Source: Poa pratensis
Lineage: Eukaryota; Streptophyta; Magnoliopsida; Poales; Poaceae
Direction: 5' to 3'
DNA: 64,000 nt
Assembly (NCBI GenBank): GCA_947311845.1
Contig: CAMZMU010000107.1
Span: 43,570,194-43,634,193 of the forward strand
Made by a program: the position numbers and the translations under genes. The first letter of the stretch is position 1. Each line of letters starts with the position of its first letter. Under the pieces are notes generated by a model, which was given only the letters and a program-made list of their open reading frames with translations, was not told the DNA's origin and did no database searches. Shown in pieces: positions 9,065 to 19,900 of this stretch.

Positions 9065-11430
9065 CTACGCATCTATAAGATAATATGCATCATTGTGCAG
9101 AGCTTTGCTCACAATGAATGGTCCCTCCCATGGAGGTGACAGCTTATGTCGGCCTGCACTGCGCTGCACCAACCTTAGTACCAAATCTCCTTCTCGAAAC
9201 ACCCGAGGGCTGACCTTCCGGCTATGATAGCATCGGAGATTTTGCTGATATATTGCTGACCGAGATAAGGTCAACTCTCGTGCCTCTTCGAGTAGATCAA
9301 CAGCATCCTCCCGAGCTACTTTTGCCTCGGTTTCTGTATACATCGTAACTCTTGGTGAGTCATATTGCATGTCGGTTGGCAGAACCGCTTCTGCTCCATA
9401 GACCAGAAAAAATGGCGTATAGCCAGTTGAGCGATTCGGTGTGGTCCTTAGACCCCACAGTACTGCTGGTATCTCCTCTATCCAGCAGCCCGGAGTTCGC
9501 AACAAAGGTTCAATCAACCGGGCTTTTATGCCGGCCAACACTAGTGCATTTGCTCTTTCCACTTGCCCATTGGCCTCGGGATGTGCCACCGAGGCTATAT
9601 CCAACCGAATTCTCTTTTCAGCACAAAACCGAGCAAATTCTCCCACAGCAAAATTTGTGCCATTATCCGAGATAATGCTATGGGGGTATCCATATCTCAA
9701 GATGATGTCCTTCAAAAAGGACACAGCTGTGTGACCATCACACTTCCGGATTGGTTTTACCTCGATCCACTTGGTGAACTTGTCCACCATTACCAGCATA
9801 TGAGTCATGTTGCCCCGGGCTGGCTTGAACTGTCCCACCATGTCCAAACACCAAACAGCAAAGGGCCAAGTGATAGGAATCGTCTTGAGTGCCGAGGCTG
9901 GCAAATGGATCTTCTTATCAAATCTTTGGCACCCCTCGCACCTTCTGACGATATCTTCCGCCTGATCCAAAGAACTGGGCCAGTAAAACCCATGCCGGAA
10001 TACTTTAGCAACTAGGGCTCTTGAAGAAGCATGATGACCACATTCCCCTTGATGAATTTCCAAAAGCATCTCGTGTCCCTCTGCTGGCTCAACACAGCGT
10101 TGCAACACCTCGGTTACACTTCTCTTGTACAGCTCCTTGTTGATGATGGTGTATGCTTTAGATCTTCTTTGCACTTGCCTGGCCTCCACTTCATTACTGG
10201 GTAAACTCCCATCTATCATATACGCCATTATAGGTTGTGCCCACTCCGGCACAGGGCGCACAGGAAAGATTGGATCCTCTATATCTACATCCATGGGATT
10301 AACCGACATTGCTTCCTCCGAGATTAGCTGGCCAGACCCCGAGTTCTGCAAAACAGTCCCCGGGTTTTCCCAAATGCACCAGAAATCTACGTCCATGGGG
10401 ACAGCACCAGACTCCGGTTTTGCCGGGATAAAGATCGACTCAGACTCGGGGGATGGCTTGATCGATGGTTTCCTCAGATGCTCCAACGATATCCCGGGTG
10501 GAATAGGATCCCGAGACGAACCGAGCTTGGACAACACATCAGCAACTTCATTCTCCGCCCGAGGGATATGCTTGATTTCGTACCCTTCAAAGAATCCCGA
10601 GATCTTCTGGACATGGAACCGAAATAACGCCATATTGGCGTCCAAAGCATCCCAGTTTTCCGAGACCTGCTGCACTACCAAATCCGAGTCTCCGAAGCAT
10701 TCTATTCGGCGAATACCAATTTCCTTGGCCACATTGAGGCCATGAACGAGTGCCTCATACTCGGTGACATTATTGGATGCCACAAAATGAATTTGCAACA
10801 CATATCTTAACTGATCTTGCTTCGGCGAGGTAAGGACTACTCCGGCACCCAAACCAATCTTGGTTTTGGAACCGTCAAAATGCATCCTCCAATAATTGTA
10901 GTCCGGCAGTGGTGGTGCATATTGCATCTCGGCCCAATCAACCAAGAAATCCGGCAGTGCCTGAGACTTGATTGCATCTCTCCTCTCATAATGTGGACTG
11001 TAAGGTGATACCTCGATAGCCCATTTGGCTACTCGGCCAGTTGCATCTTTGCATCCAATGATCTCCGAGATAGGAGCTTCACATACCACAGTAATCGAAT
11101 GCTCTTGGAAGTAATGTTTCAACTTCTTAGCAGCCAGATAAACACCATATGTCATCTTCTGAAAGTGAGGATAGTTCTGTTTGGATAACGAGATTACCTC
11201 ACTCAGATAATATACCGGCCTCTGCACGGTTTTGCCCTCTTCTTCTCGCTCCACCACCACTACAACACTCACAACTCGGTTTGTGGCTGCAATGTAGAGC
11301 AACATCGGCTCTTTGGGTAATGGTGAGGCCAGTATCGGCGCAGTTGCCAGCATCTTTTTTAACTCGGTGAAGCCGCATCTGCTTGCGGGGTCCACACAAA
11401 GTGAGTGGTTTTCTTCATGAGCTGATACAA
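9065..11430 (-). CDS. Gypsy pol C-terminal part: RNase H, second RNase H, integrase
   Basis: The frame is open to 11515, but homology begins near 11400 (GFTELKKMLATAPILASPL). In order: RT RNase H (LYIAATNRVVSVVVVVE to KKLKHYFQEH); a second, plant/archaeal-type RNase H (MHFDGSKTKIGLGAGVVL, with later acidic residues in FGDSDLVVQQV); an HHCC zinc-binding region (HQGECGHHASSRA then RRCEGCQRF); and the integrase core with the D,D-35-E residues in CLDMVGQF, ISDNGTNF and EANGQVERAN. It would process RNA-DNA hybrids and insert the cDNA. This is the best preserved part of pol, while the RT upstream is frameshifted, so it could only have been made as part of an intact polyprotein in the past. Confidence 0.93.
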
Positions 11431-12300
11431 AGGCAATGCCTTTTCTCCCAACCTGCTGACAAACCGACTCAAGGATGCCAAACATCCAGTGAATTTCTGC
11501 ACGTCCTTGAGACATGTCGGTAACCTCATGCTTTCAATAGCACGGATTTTGTCGGGTTAACCTCGATACCTCGGCTGGACATGAGGAAACCGAGTAATTT
11601 TCCTGCCGGCACCCGAATGTACATTTATCCGGGTTAAGTTTCATTCGGTATTTTCTCAAGTTTATAAACGTCTCTCTGAGATCATCAATCAGAGATGACT
11701 TTTCTTTAGTTTTTATGACGACATCGTCGACATACACTTGCACGTTCCGACCTATTTGATCATGCAAACATTTCTGCATACATCTCTGGTATGTAGCACC
11801 GGCATTTCTCAAACCAAAAGTCATGACACGATAGCAATAAGCCCCGTACGTGGTAATAAAAGCAGTTTTCAATTGATCACCGGGTTCAGAGGAATCTGAT
11901 GAAACCCGGAATAAGCATCTACAAAGGATATAACAGCTTACACCCGGCCGTGGAATCGATCACTTGATCAATCCGAGGTAACGGGAATGGATCCTTGGGG
12001 CAAGCCTTGTTAAGGTTCGTGAAATCGATACACATGCGCCACACCTTGGCCACCAGAGGTTCATCCTTTTTCTTCTCTACCAGGACCGGGTTACACAACC
12101 AGTCTGGGTGCAGCACTTCTATGATGCAACCAGCCACAAGTAACTTGGCTAGTTCATCTCCCACCGCTTGCTTCACAGGCTTCATGTCTGGCCTGACGAA
12201 CAAAGAGTGCTCAGCCAACTCCCTCGGAACACCTGGCAGGTCCTGGTTCGACCAGGCGAAGATAGCCCGATTCTCACGGAGGAAGTGATTGAGCTCGCTT
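11431..12300 (-). pseudogene. Gypsy reverse transcriptase, frameshifted
   Basis: RT motifs are split over frames. 12300-11940 carries KPVKQAVGDELAKLL and CIDFTNLNKACPKDPFPLP. 11872-11580 carries [26 protein letters not shown] and the catalytic YVDDVVIKT. Short indels interrupt the frame near 11940, near 11890, near 11615, near 11560 and again before the RNase H frame, and an in-frame stop lies near 12300. Gypsy RT is normally continuous, so this copy is dead. Fingers and palm motifs place it firmly in Ty3/Gypsy. Confidence 0.9.
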
Positions 12301-12446
12301 TCCTATTTCTCAGTTAACCCGGTGCCAATGATGACATTGCGCTCCACGCACTCCAGGTCAACATTGATCTTCTTCGTCTCCTTCGGCACCTGAAATGAAG
12401 CATTCATCTCTGGGTTAGCCATACCCGGCATACCGAGTTGCGCGAA

Positions 12447-13115
12447 CTAAGCCAGCGCCACCATCTCGTGTATCTTCTTCTTCTCCACAGCAATGATCAA
12501 AGACTCGGCCAAGCAAGAGCCAGCCGAGGCACACTCCAGCGCGCGCTTGTAATCACCCGAGATGGTGATGATGCCATTAGGACCCGGCATTTTCATCTTG
12601 AGGTAGCCCACATGGGTAGAGATCATGAACTTGGATAGCGCGGGCCTACCAATCAATGCATGGTATGGACTCTCTAGGTCCACTACCCCGAACTGGATAC
12701 TTTCAGTTCTGCAGTTGTCCTTGGTGCCGAACAGCACATCCACCCAGATCTTGCTCATAGGAGCACAAGAAACACCCGGCACTATGCCATGGAAGGTCGT
12801 GCTACTAGGTTGCAGCATATTCAGCGAGATGCCCATCTTTACCATGGTGTCTCGGTACATGATATTGATAGCACTCCCATTATCAATGAGAACTCGGGTG
12901 AACCGGACACTGATGGTGGGTCCAATGAATGTCGGATCCACCACCAAAGCATAACCTCCCAGAGTTGGCATAACTCGGGGATGATCTCTTCTGCTCCAAG
13001 TGATCTCTTGCTCGGACCAGTGCATATATTTCGGCACTGCCGGCATAACAGCGTTCACCTCCAGTGCACGCCGATGCAAGCTTTTCTTGTCAGTTGGCTC
13101 GGTCACAAAGACCAC
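12447..13115 (-). CDS. Gypsy aspartic protease region
   Basis: The 222-residue frame contains an aspartic-protease-like segment VLIDNGSAINIMYRDTM and downstream IGRPALSKFM, the flap-to-C-terminal part typical of plant Gypsy proteases. The active-site triad reads Asp-Asn-Gly instead of Asp-Ser/Thr/Gly-Gly, which may reflect decay or lineage variation. It lies between gag and RT as expected. Stops separate it from both, so it is not part of a continuous polyprotein now. Confidence 0.75.
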   Translation of the reverse strand: MVFVTEPTDKKSLHRRALEVNAVMPAVPKYMHWSEQEITWSRRDHPRVMPTLGGYALVVDPTFIGPTISVRFTRVLIDNGSAINIMYRDTMVKMGISLNMLQPSSTTFHGIVPGVSCAPMSKIWVDVLFGTKDNCRTESIQFGVVDLESPYHALIGRPALSKFMISTHVGYLKMKMPGPNGIITISGDYKRALECASAGSCLAESLIIAVEKKKIHEMVALA

Positions 13116-13302
13116 ATAGCTCTGATGAGCTTCCCTATAATCCCCCGGGGATACTCATTCTGATGACTCAGGCCAGCATTGTTGTTGTTGCCTCCGACAT
13201 TCACCTGATTCACAGGTTTCGGAGCTGCAGGCCTCTGCTAGACCGCATTTACCGGGTTGCATTTGCCCGGGACAGCGGTAAGTTTTGCCTCGGTGGAACC
13301 CT

Positions 13303-14376
13303 CTACGGTGGCCCCATTTGGCCTCTTCCGGCTCTGGCACCTTCACCCCTCGTGCGCTGATACCAGCTGCACTGCCGAGTTGTATGATTCGCCGTCCTGC
13401 GGAAGTCTTGGGTGTGGAAACTGCAAGGCCCATCCAACATAGCCTCATAAGTTAAGGCCTGCTTCTGGTCATTCCATGGCTTCTTCCCCTCTTGATTCTG
13501 GCCCCATGCTGGCCCATTGTACTTCGGACGCTGGCTATTGCCGGCATCTGGCTGGTCCTGGCTCACTGCAGCAACCTGGTTCGAGCCATACCGATAATCC
13601 GGTTCTCTCCTCTTGTTGCCGAAGTCTTGGCGATCATTCTGCCGAACTGGCCTGGGTCTGTTGTTCACCGGGTATCTTCTACTCGGTTCAACCGAGTTCC
13701 GCAAAGGCTGTGTCGGGTCACCCAGTGCATAGCTATCCGCGATCCGGATTGTTTCGGCCAAGGTGGCCGGCATTTCTCTTTGCAGCTTCTGCCAGAGCAT
13801 GGAGCCATGTCGGCATCCCTGGGCAAACCATGAAATGGCCTGCGCCTCCACAACTCCTTCACATGAATTGCGGAGGTTGCTCCACCGAGTCAAATAGTCT
13901 TGGTCAGTCTCATCATCCCTCTGCCTGCACATTGCAAGCTGCTGAGGTCTATTTGGCCTCTTGTACGTGCTGGAGAAGTTGCTAACGAAAGCATCTTCAA
14001 AGTCCAGCCAGCGGTCGACACTACCCTCCCTCAAGTTATTCAGCCAGATCCGAGCTAGCCCTTCCAACATCTGCGGGATATACCTCACCTTACCTCCCGC
14101 AATGTGCACTGCCGACACATAATCTATCAACCAGTCCTCCGGCTTGGTGCTGCCGTCATATGTTTTCGCACTTCGGCTCAACTGAAAGTGCGGCACTGGT
14201 GGTTCCCTCATGATCCGGGGTCCAAAGCATGCAGGACCAGGTGGACCTTGCTCTTCCAGCATCTCGGACAGAAATATTCTGTTCAACTTGTAACGGGCGT
14301 CATTTGGTGCCAACTGGCGAGATCCCAAGCGGGCTCCCAGTGCACTCTCATGCCTTTGATACCCGACTCTTTCCAT
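13303..14376 (-). CDS. Gypsy gag, main capsid part
   Basis: The 357-residue frame includes a Retrotrans_gag-like core: YDGSTKPEDWLIDYVSAVHI, WLNNLREGSVDRWLDFEDAF, DQDYLTRWSNLRNSCEG, ISWFAQGCRHGSMLWQKL. A basic Arg/Asn/Pro region and a Cys/His knuckle-like CSFHT...HTTRQC near the C-terminus follow. It would form the virus-like particle and bind RNA. It follows a second gag frame (14557-15372), and a frameshift near 14500 separates the two. Confidence 0.88.
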   Translation of the reverse strand: MERVGYQRHESALGARLGSRQLAPNDARYKLNRIFLSEMLEEQGPPGPACFGPRIMREPPVPHFQLSRSAKTYDGSTKPEDWLIDYVSAVHIAGGKVRYIPQMLEGLARIWLNNLREGSVDRWLDFEDAFVSNFSSTYKRPNRPQQLAMCRQRDDETDQDYLTRWSNLRNSCEGVVEAQAISWFAQGCRHGSMLWQKLQREMPATLAETIRIADSYALGDPTQPLRNSVEPSRRYPVNNRPRPVRQNDRQDFGNKRREPDYRYGSNQVAAVSQDQPDAGNSQRPKYNGPAWGQNQEGKKPWNDQKQALTYEAMLDGPCSFHTQDFRRTANHTTRQCSWYQRTRGEGARAGRGQMGPP

Positions 14377-14556
14377 AGCCGAGTTGCCATCATCATGTCA
14401 GTTAGCCGCATGGCCAACACCCTGCGGCTGCTGCTGGTACTCGACCTCTTGTTGCTGCTGGACCTGATTCTGCATCGGATACCGAGGTGGTTGACCTCGA
14501 CCAGCCGACTTAACAGGCCCGGCATTCGGATTGCCCGGACCAAGATTGCCTCTACC

Positions 14557-15372
14557 TCAGCCGGCACCTGCTTGCCCGGCCAACTGCTTTCCAGCATACT
14601 CCGGATCATATGTCTGCAGCTGCTTGTTTTTACCGGAGTTCACACTCCGGTCACGACCTCCACCATCATGCGGAGACGAGGCTTGCCCCTTAGATCTCGC
14701 ACTGGCCCCTATGGCTGAGTGAACTACCTGGGACCCACCAGCACCGGGGTTGGCCTTACGAAAAGCCTCATTCTGCCGGTTAGCTACAACTACCAGCTCA
14801 TTAACTCGGTCCTGCTGCTTACGCCGAGCTTCTCCGGATAAACCAGATAACTCGGCTCTTGCTGCCTCGGCAGCTCTAAGAGTCTTAGCAGGAGAACTAT
14901 AGTTCGGCTTTCCAGCCGACATACCACTAGGAGTTCTACTAGAACTAGATCTACCATCTCTAGCGATCTCAGCATTGAGGCCATTGCCTCTCTGGCGCAC
15001 ATCCTCTAAACGACTAGGATGAGTTGCTACCGGGGTAAAACCACGAGCTGCATTGTACTCACGCAGGTTTATGCCGAACTCTCTCCGTAGTTCGGCCACC
15101 TCAATGGCCACTTGATGCAGTTTCTGACGCTGCACCTCTAACTCGGCAGCTGACAGAATCGCATCTGCCCCGGTTGCTACCGGCACAGCCAGCTTCTCAA
15201 TGATCTCCTCTAGAGGAGCTGGCCTGGCTGACACATTGGATGTGCCAGGCCCGAGGTGCTGCTCCCCTTCCAGCGGTGGCTTCGCCGTTCGGGCGGATTT
15301 GGTGGCGGCTTCACCGGCATTGCCCTTGCTGGCACCTCCTTTGCCGATACCTGCAGCAGGTCTGGTCATCAA
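14557..15372 (-). CDS. Gypsy gag N-terminal part
   Basis: This frame has a low-complexity, Ala/Arg/Glu-rich start, a helical segment (AAELEVQRQKLHQVAIEVAE) and an Ala/Arg/Gln-rich coiled region (AAEAARAELSGLSGEARRKQ). It is the first gag frame after the leader. The start is the first ATG after the 325-nt leader and PBS. It probably joined the capsid frame at 14376 originally. No catalytic motif is expected in this part of gag. Confidence 0.7.
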   Translation of the reverse strand: MMTRPAAGIGKGGASKGNAGEAATKSARTAKPPLEGEQHLGPGTSNVSARPAPLEEIIEKLAVPVATGADAILSAAELEVQRQKLHQVAIEVAELRREFGINLREYNAARGFTPVATHPSRLEDVRQRGNGLNAEIARDGRSSSSRTPSGMSAGKPNYSSPAKTLRAAEAARAELSGLSGEARRKQQDRVNELVVVANRQNEAFRKANPGAGGSQVVHSAIGASARSKGQASSPHDGGGRDRSVNSGKNKQLQTYDPEYAGKQLAGQAGAG

Positions 15373-15420
15373 GACCTCTGCGCAGCTCTCGGGGCGAGTG
15401 ATACGCCGGCCGTGAGCCGC

Positions 15421-15726
15421 TCAGACAGAAGGAGGATCCTCTGCCACATGCACCTGCTCCGGGTACTTGCAGATGAACTCGGTGGCGACGTACGTCGTGA
15501 AGGTGCCGAAGTTCATGAGGGAGCCGTTCCTCGGGAACGGCTTCCTGCCGAAGCACCCCGCGTTGTCGCTGATGAAGCTCAGTGAGCCGAGCTTGCAGAC
15601 GAGCCCGCTGACGACGCGCTCGCCGGAGTCGATGATGGAGCCCGTCCGGATGATCACACCAGCCAGCGCCGCTATCTGCCCCACGGTGGGCGCCAACTGT
15701 TGTGGTGGTATCACGGCAGATGCCAT
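15421..15726 (-). CDS. Leader open frame of captured-exon character (unknown product)
   Basis: This 101-codon frame starts in the last 29 bp of the LTR, reads through the PBS and ends before gag. From about 15645 down to 15435 nearly every codon ends in G or C (for example ATC ATC CGG ACG GGC TCC), the pattern of a high-GC3 grass exon and unlike the adjacent gag. The peptide includes DNAGCFGRKPFPRNGSLMNF, which I do not recognise. The same periodicity is compatible with a frame on the plus strand (15467-15787), so strand is uncertain. It may be a host fragment captured by the element. Confidence 0.4.
   Translation of the reverse strand: MASAVIPPQQLAPTVGQIAALAGVIIRTGSIIDSGERVVSGLVCKLGSLSFISDNAGCFGRKPFPRNGSLMNFGTFTTYVATEFICKYPEQVHVAEDPPSV
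15679..15695 (-). promoter_or_regulatory. Primer-binding site of the Gypsy/Tat element
   Basis: On the minus strand TGGCGCCCACCGTGGGG lies two bases after the end of the 5' LTR. Element B has the identical 17-mer at 43469-43485 next to its own 5' LTR, which supports the assignment. The tRNA primer was not identified here. Confidence 0.85.
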
Positions 15727-16655
15727 GGGTATGGCTAAGTTGTGGGGCCGATGGACGCTGGTGGATCCGGGAGGGTTTGCGCGCTAAGGAGCACGCACAG
15801 ATGAACACACAGAACCAAGAACACACCAATCTACCCAGGTTCGGGGCCCTCGTGTGGAGGTAACACCCCTACTCCTGCCTATCTCTCTCTGTATATCTCG
15901 ATGTCTCACAAGTACAAAGTGCTCCTCGAGCTGTATGATCCAACAATGGTGAAGTGCTCAAGGATGAAGATGAAGCTACGGGGGGAGAATGAGTCTCAGG
16001 GCATCGTACCTCGCGCAGGAGGGGGTGATGCCCTATTTAAAGGCTAACCGAGTAACGGTATTGCCCCTCTCTGCACACTGTAGCCATGCCAACGGTGTGT
16101 CATGATGCACTCCTGTCAGGGACAAGACACGGCCTGCCCATCCAATGCAGCCAACGGTACAGCTAGAATGTACCCTACTGCAGGGACAAGACGTGGCCTA
16201 CACATCCCTATCCTCATAGCCTTTTCCCCGGAAACTCCGGAGTCAGCGGTCAGGTACAAACTTTCCCGCCGTTCCCGCAGCACGCTCCCCTGACATTCTC
16301 CGTGTCAGGCGCTCCCGTGCCAGAAGGGACTTGACAGCAGCATTGACTCCGTAGCCGACACTACGCTCCCCGGCTCCTTTAACCCGGCATGGATATGTCG
16401 GGCTCTCCTTGGCTCTAACCCAGCATGGCTATGCCGGATATTCTTCTTGAGTTAACCCGGCATGGATATGCCGGATACCTTGCCTCGGCGTAGACTCCTT
16501 GCCTGCATATAAGAACAACTTGGCAGTACCGACATTACTATGTCGGTAAGGTTATGTCGGACGAACTATGTCGGACCCACTATGTCGGACCAACTATGTC
16601 AGTTAGCACATATCGGCCACTCCGGACCTGTTTACCTCGGTCACTTCCGTACCTT
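15698..16655 (-). repeat. 5' LTR of the Gypsy/Tat element, main part
   Basis: It matches the left LTR from 2376 to about 3335. A LINE insertion after 16655 separates it from the last 59 bp, at 21111-21169. Together the two parts give about 1017 bp against 1019 bp in the left copy. Minus-strand TATA-like TTTAAATA is at about 16035-16042. Confidence 0.92.
16643..16655. other. Left target duplication of the LINE
   Basis: ACTTCCGTACCTT at 16643-16655 recurs at 21098-21110 right after the poly(A) tail. The 13-bp length suits target-primed insertion. The first A is shared with the poly(A). Confidence 0.9.
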
Positions 16656-16937
16656 CCTGCATTGGCCACTCAAGAAATGCAGGATTGAGCTCTGAATCGC
16701 AAGCGTCCAGCCATACCGGGACAAGGCTTGCTAACTCAGGAGGCTATATCTTCCACCGTGGGTACTTTGGTGGAGAAGTTTACACCGGCAACAAAAGAAG
16801 TTCCTCCAAGTCCTTCACCTAAACGTGATCCCAAGAGGATGAAGATGGTGGGTAACAATGGCGGCAATGAGAAGGTTGATGATGTCTCTGAAGATGGATC
16901 GGCGGGCTTCCTCGGGGGGTGCCGCCGGGAGCAATGA
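16656..16937 (+). pseudogene. LINE ORF1 C-terminal remnant
   Basis: The frame is truncated by the element's 5' end and has a stop at 16686-16688. It then continues through SPSPKRDPKRMKMVG to CRREQ and stops at 16935-16937. This is the basic, Ser/Pro-rich tail usual for plant LINE ORF1 (RNA-binding Gag-like) proteins. Its stop overlaps the ORF2 start as ATGA, suggesting coupled termination and re-initiation. Confidence 0.65.
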
Positions 16938-19900
16938 GTCTTGCAAGTTGGAACTGTCGTGGAGCGGGCAACGACGCGACAGTTCGAGAAATACGTGACC
17001 TAGCGTATAAATTTGCTCCAAAAAATTTCTGTATTTTAGAAACTCAAATAAGTAAAGTTAGAGTAGAGAATCTTTCTGGTAGGATTGGTTATGATAATGC
17101 TTATGCTGTTGGTAGTTCTGGTAGAAGTGGTGGTATCGGTGTCTTTTGGAACAATGAAATAAATATGCAAGTTCTTGGTTATTCTGAGTACCATGTTGAT
17201 CTTCGGGTTGAGGAGGATGGTATACCACCGTGGAGGCTGACATGCGTCTATGGCGAGGCGCAAACAAGTGAGAGGCATAAAACATGGGACACACTCAAGA
17301 ATATTTGCTCGACAAGTCAGTTGCCGTGGTTATGCATAGGTGACTTTAATGAAGTCCTGCGCCCTGATGAACACGAGGGGGTTGGACAAAGATGTCAAGC
17401 TCAGATTCAAGGTTTCAGGGACATGATTGATGTTTGCGGCTTGGATGATCTAGGTTTCAATGGTCATTTTTGGACCTTTGAGAAGAGGGTGGCTGGTGGT
17501 TCTTATACACGGGTTCGTCTAGATAGAGCTCTGGGGTCGGCGGAGTGGAGTGCTCAGTTCCCGCTTGCATCGCTCAGCCATCTAACCGCTGTTGCTTCGG
17601 ACCATTGCCCTATTTTGCTTCAGCTGCAGGAGCAAGGTGATTTGGGGCCGCAGCGGAGACCGTTTCATTATGAAATTATGTGGGAGTCACACCCCGAGCT
17701 GCGAGGCGAGGTGGAGAATGCATGGCAACCTGAGGTGCCGTCAGCTTCAGTTCAGGAAGTGCATCATAAATTGCAGGGCCTTGCTGGTAACCTTCACTCG
17801 TGGAACAGAACCTCTTTTGGTAGCGTGAAGAAGGAGATTTCAAAGCTTAAAGCCCAGCTGGATGTTTTACAGAATATGCCTGGGAGAATTGGACCGTCTC
17901 ATGTTGAGCTGAAAACAAATGAGAGGCTGATGGAACTTTATCATCGTGAAGAAATTATGTGGAGACAACGTTCCAGAGTGGAATGGCTAAAGGAAGGGGA
18001 CAAAAATACTAGATTTTTTCATTTACGGGCATCCATGAGAAGGCGTAAGAATATGGTTAAATCATTGACAAAACCGAATGGTGAGCAAACTGAGAATATG
18101 GCAGAGATGGAGGAGCTTACTTATTCTTTTTATAGAGATCTTTTCACTTCGGAGGGTGTTGATGGAATGGAGCAGGTTCTGGAGCATGTACCGACTAAGG
18201 TGACGCGAGAGATGAATGATATGCTCTTGGCTCCTTATACTGATTCTGAAGTAAAGAAGGCCCTTTATCAAATGTTCCCTACAAAAGCGCCTGGACCTGA
18301 CGGGTTCCCCGCGCATTTTTTTCAACACCATTGGGATGTTTGTGGGCAGGATGTCACTCAAGCGGTGCTTCGGATAGTGAAGGGGGAGGAGAGTGCAGAG
18401 TGCATCAACAACACTTTCCTTGTTCTAATTCCGAAGGTACAAAATCCATCTTTGTTGACTCAGTTCCGTCCTATTAGTCTGTGTAATGTGTTGTATAAGA
18501 TAGCCTCGAAGGTTATTGCTAACAGGCTAAAAGAGGTATTGCCAGAAATTATATCTGAGGAGCAGTCCGCTTTTGTGCCGGGGAGACTTATTACGGACAA
18601 CATAATTTCAGCTTATGAATGTTTACACTTTATGAAGAGAAGCAGGGCGAAGGTGAATAGTATTTGTGCTCTCAAGCTTGATATGATGAAGGCTTATGAC
18701 AAAGTTGAATGGTCATATCTAGAAGCAATCATGAAGAAGTTGGGGTTTGCTGATGCATGGGTTTCGGTAATCATGGACATGGTGAGCTCAGTATCTTTTT
18801 CGGTGCTCTTTAATGGGAGGAAACTGGAGGAGTTTCGTCCATCTAGAGGTATTCGGCAGGGAGATCCGATATCCCCCTATCTTTTCTTATTGGCAGCAGA
18901 GGGCCTTTCGTGCCTCCTAAAATCTAGACCACAGTCATCTCATTTGTGCGGGATCAAGGTGGCTTCGTCGGCACCGCCGGTGAATCATCTCCTGTTTGCG
19001 GATGACAGCCTGCTGTTTTTTAAGTCAAGCTCTTCAGGGGCGGAGGAGGTGTCCAATCTGTTGGAAACATATTGTCGAGCATCAGGACAGCGTATTAACC
19101 GGGATAAATCTTCAATTTTCTTTAGCAAGTTATGCCCGCAGCAAGTGAGGGAAGAGGTAAAAAATATTTTGCATGTCCAAAATGAGTCGCTAACAGAAAA
19201 ATATCTGGGTATGCCTACCGAAGTGGGTATTTCAAAAATTGGCACTTTCAAGTATCTCAAAGATAGAGTATGGAACAAGATTAAAGGGTGGATGGAGAAG
19301 CTCCTTTCGGCTGCAGGAAAGGATGTGCTGATTAAATCTGTAGCTCAAGCAATTCCTGTTTTCACAATGGCTTGTTTTCGGTTGCCGCGAGGCTTGTGTG
19401 AGCATATCAATTCTTTGATCCGGAAATTCTGGTGGGGCAGCAAAAGAGGAGAAAGGAAGGTGCATTGGGTTTCCTGGGAAGTGATGACAAGGCCAAAGTT
19501 CATGGGAGGTCTTGGTTTTCGAGATCTTGAGTTGTTTAACCTTGCTCTACTAACTCGTCAGGCTTGGAGAATTTTACAGGACCCATCATCACTGAGTGCT
19601 AGAATTCTAAAGGCTGAATATTATCCAAACAATCAGTTTCTAGATGCAGAGTTGGGATAACATCCCTCTCAGATTTGGAGGGCTATATTGGATGGTCGGG
19701 AGACATTGAAACAAGGTCTGGTAAGGAGGATTGGTGATGGAGCATCGACCAATATTTGGACTGACAATTGGCTCCCCCGTGAGAACCTACCACGGCCGCT
19801 ATTGTCTAAAATTCAAAACCCACCACAGCTCGTTCATGAGTTAATTGATCATACCTCTGCGGTCTGGAGAGAGGATAGGTTGAGTGCCATTTTTCTGCCG

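Noticed and set aside
15311..15829. 172-codon minus-strand frame spanning LTR and leader
   Set aside because: Arg/His-rich composition typical of an off-frame reading of the GC3-rich stretch. The 15421-15726 frame fits better.
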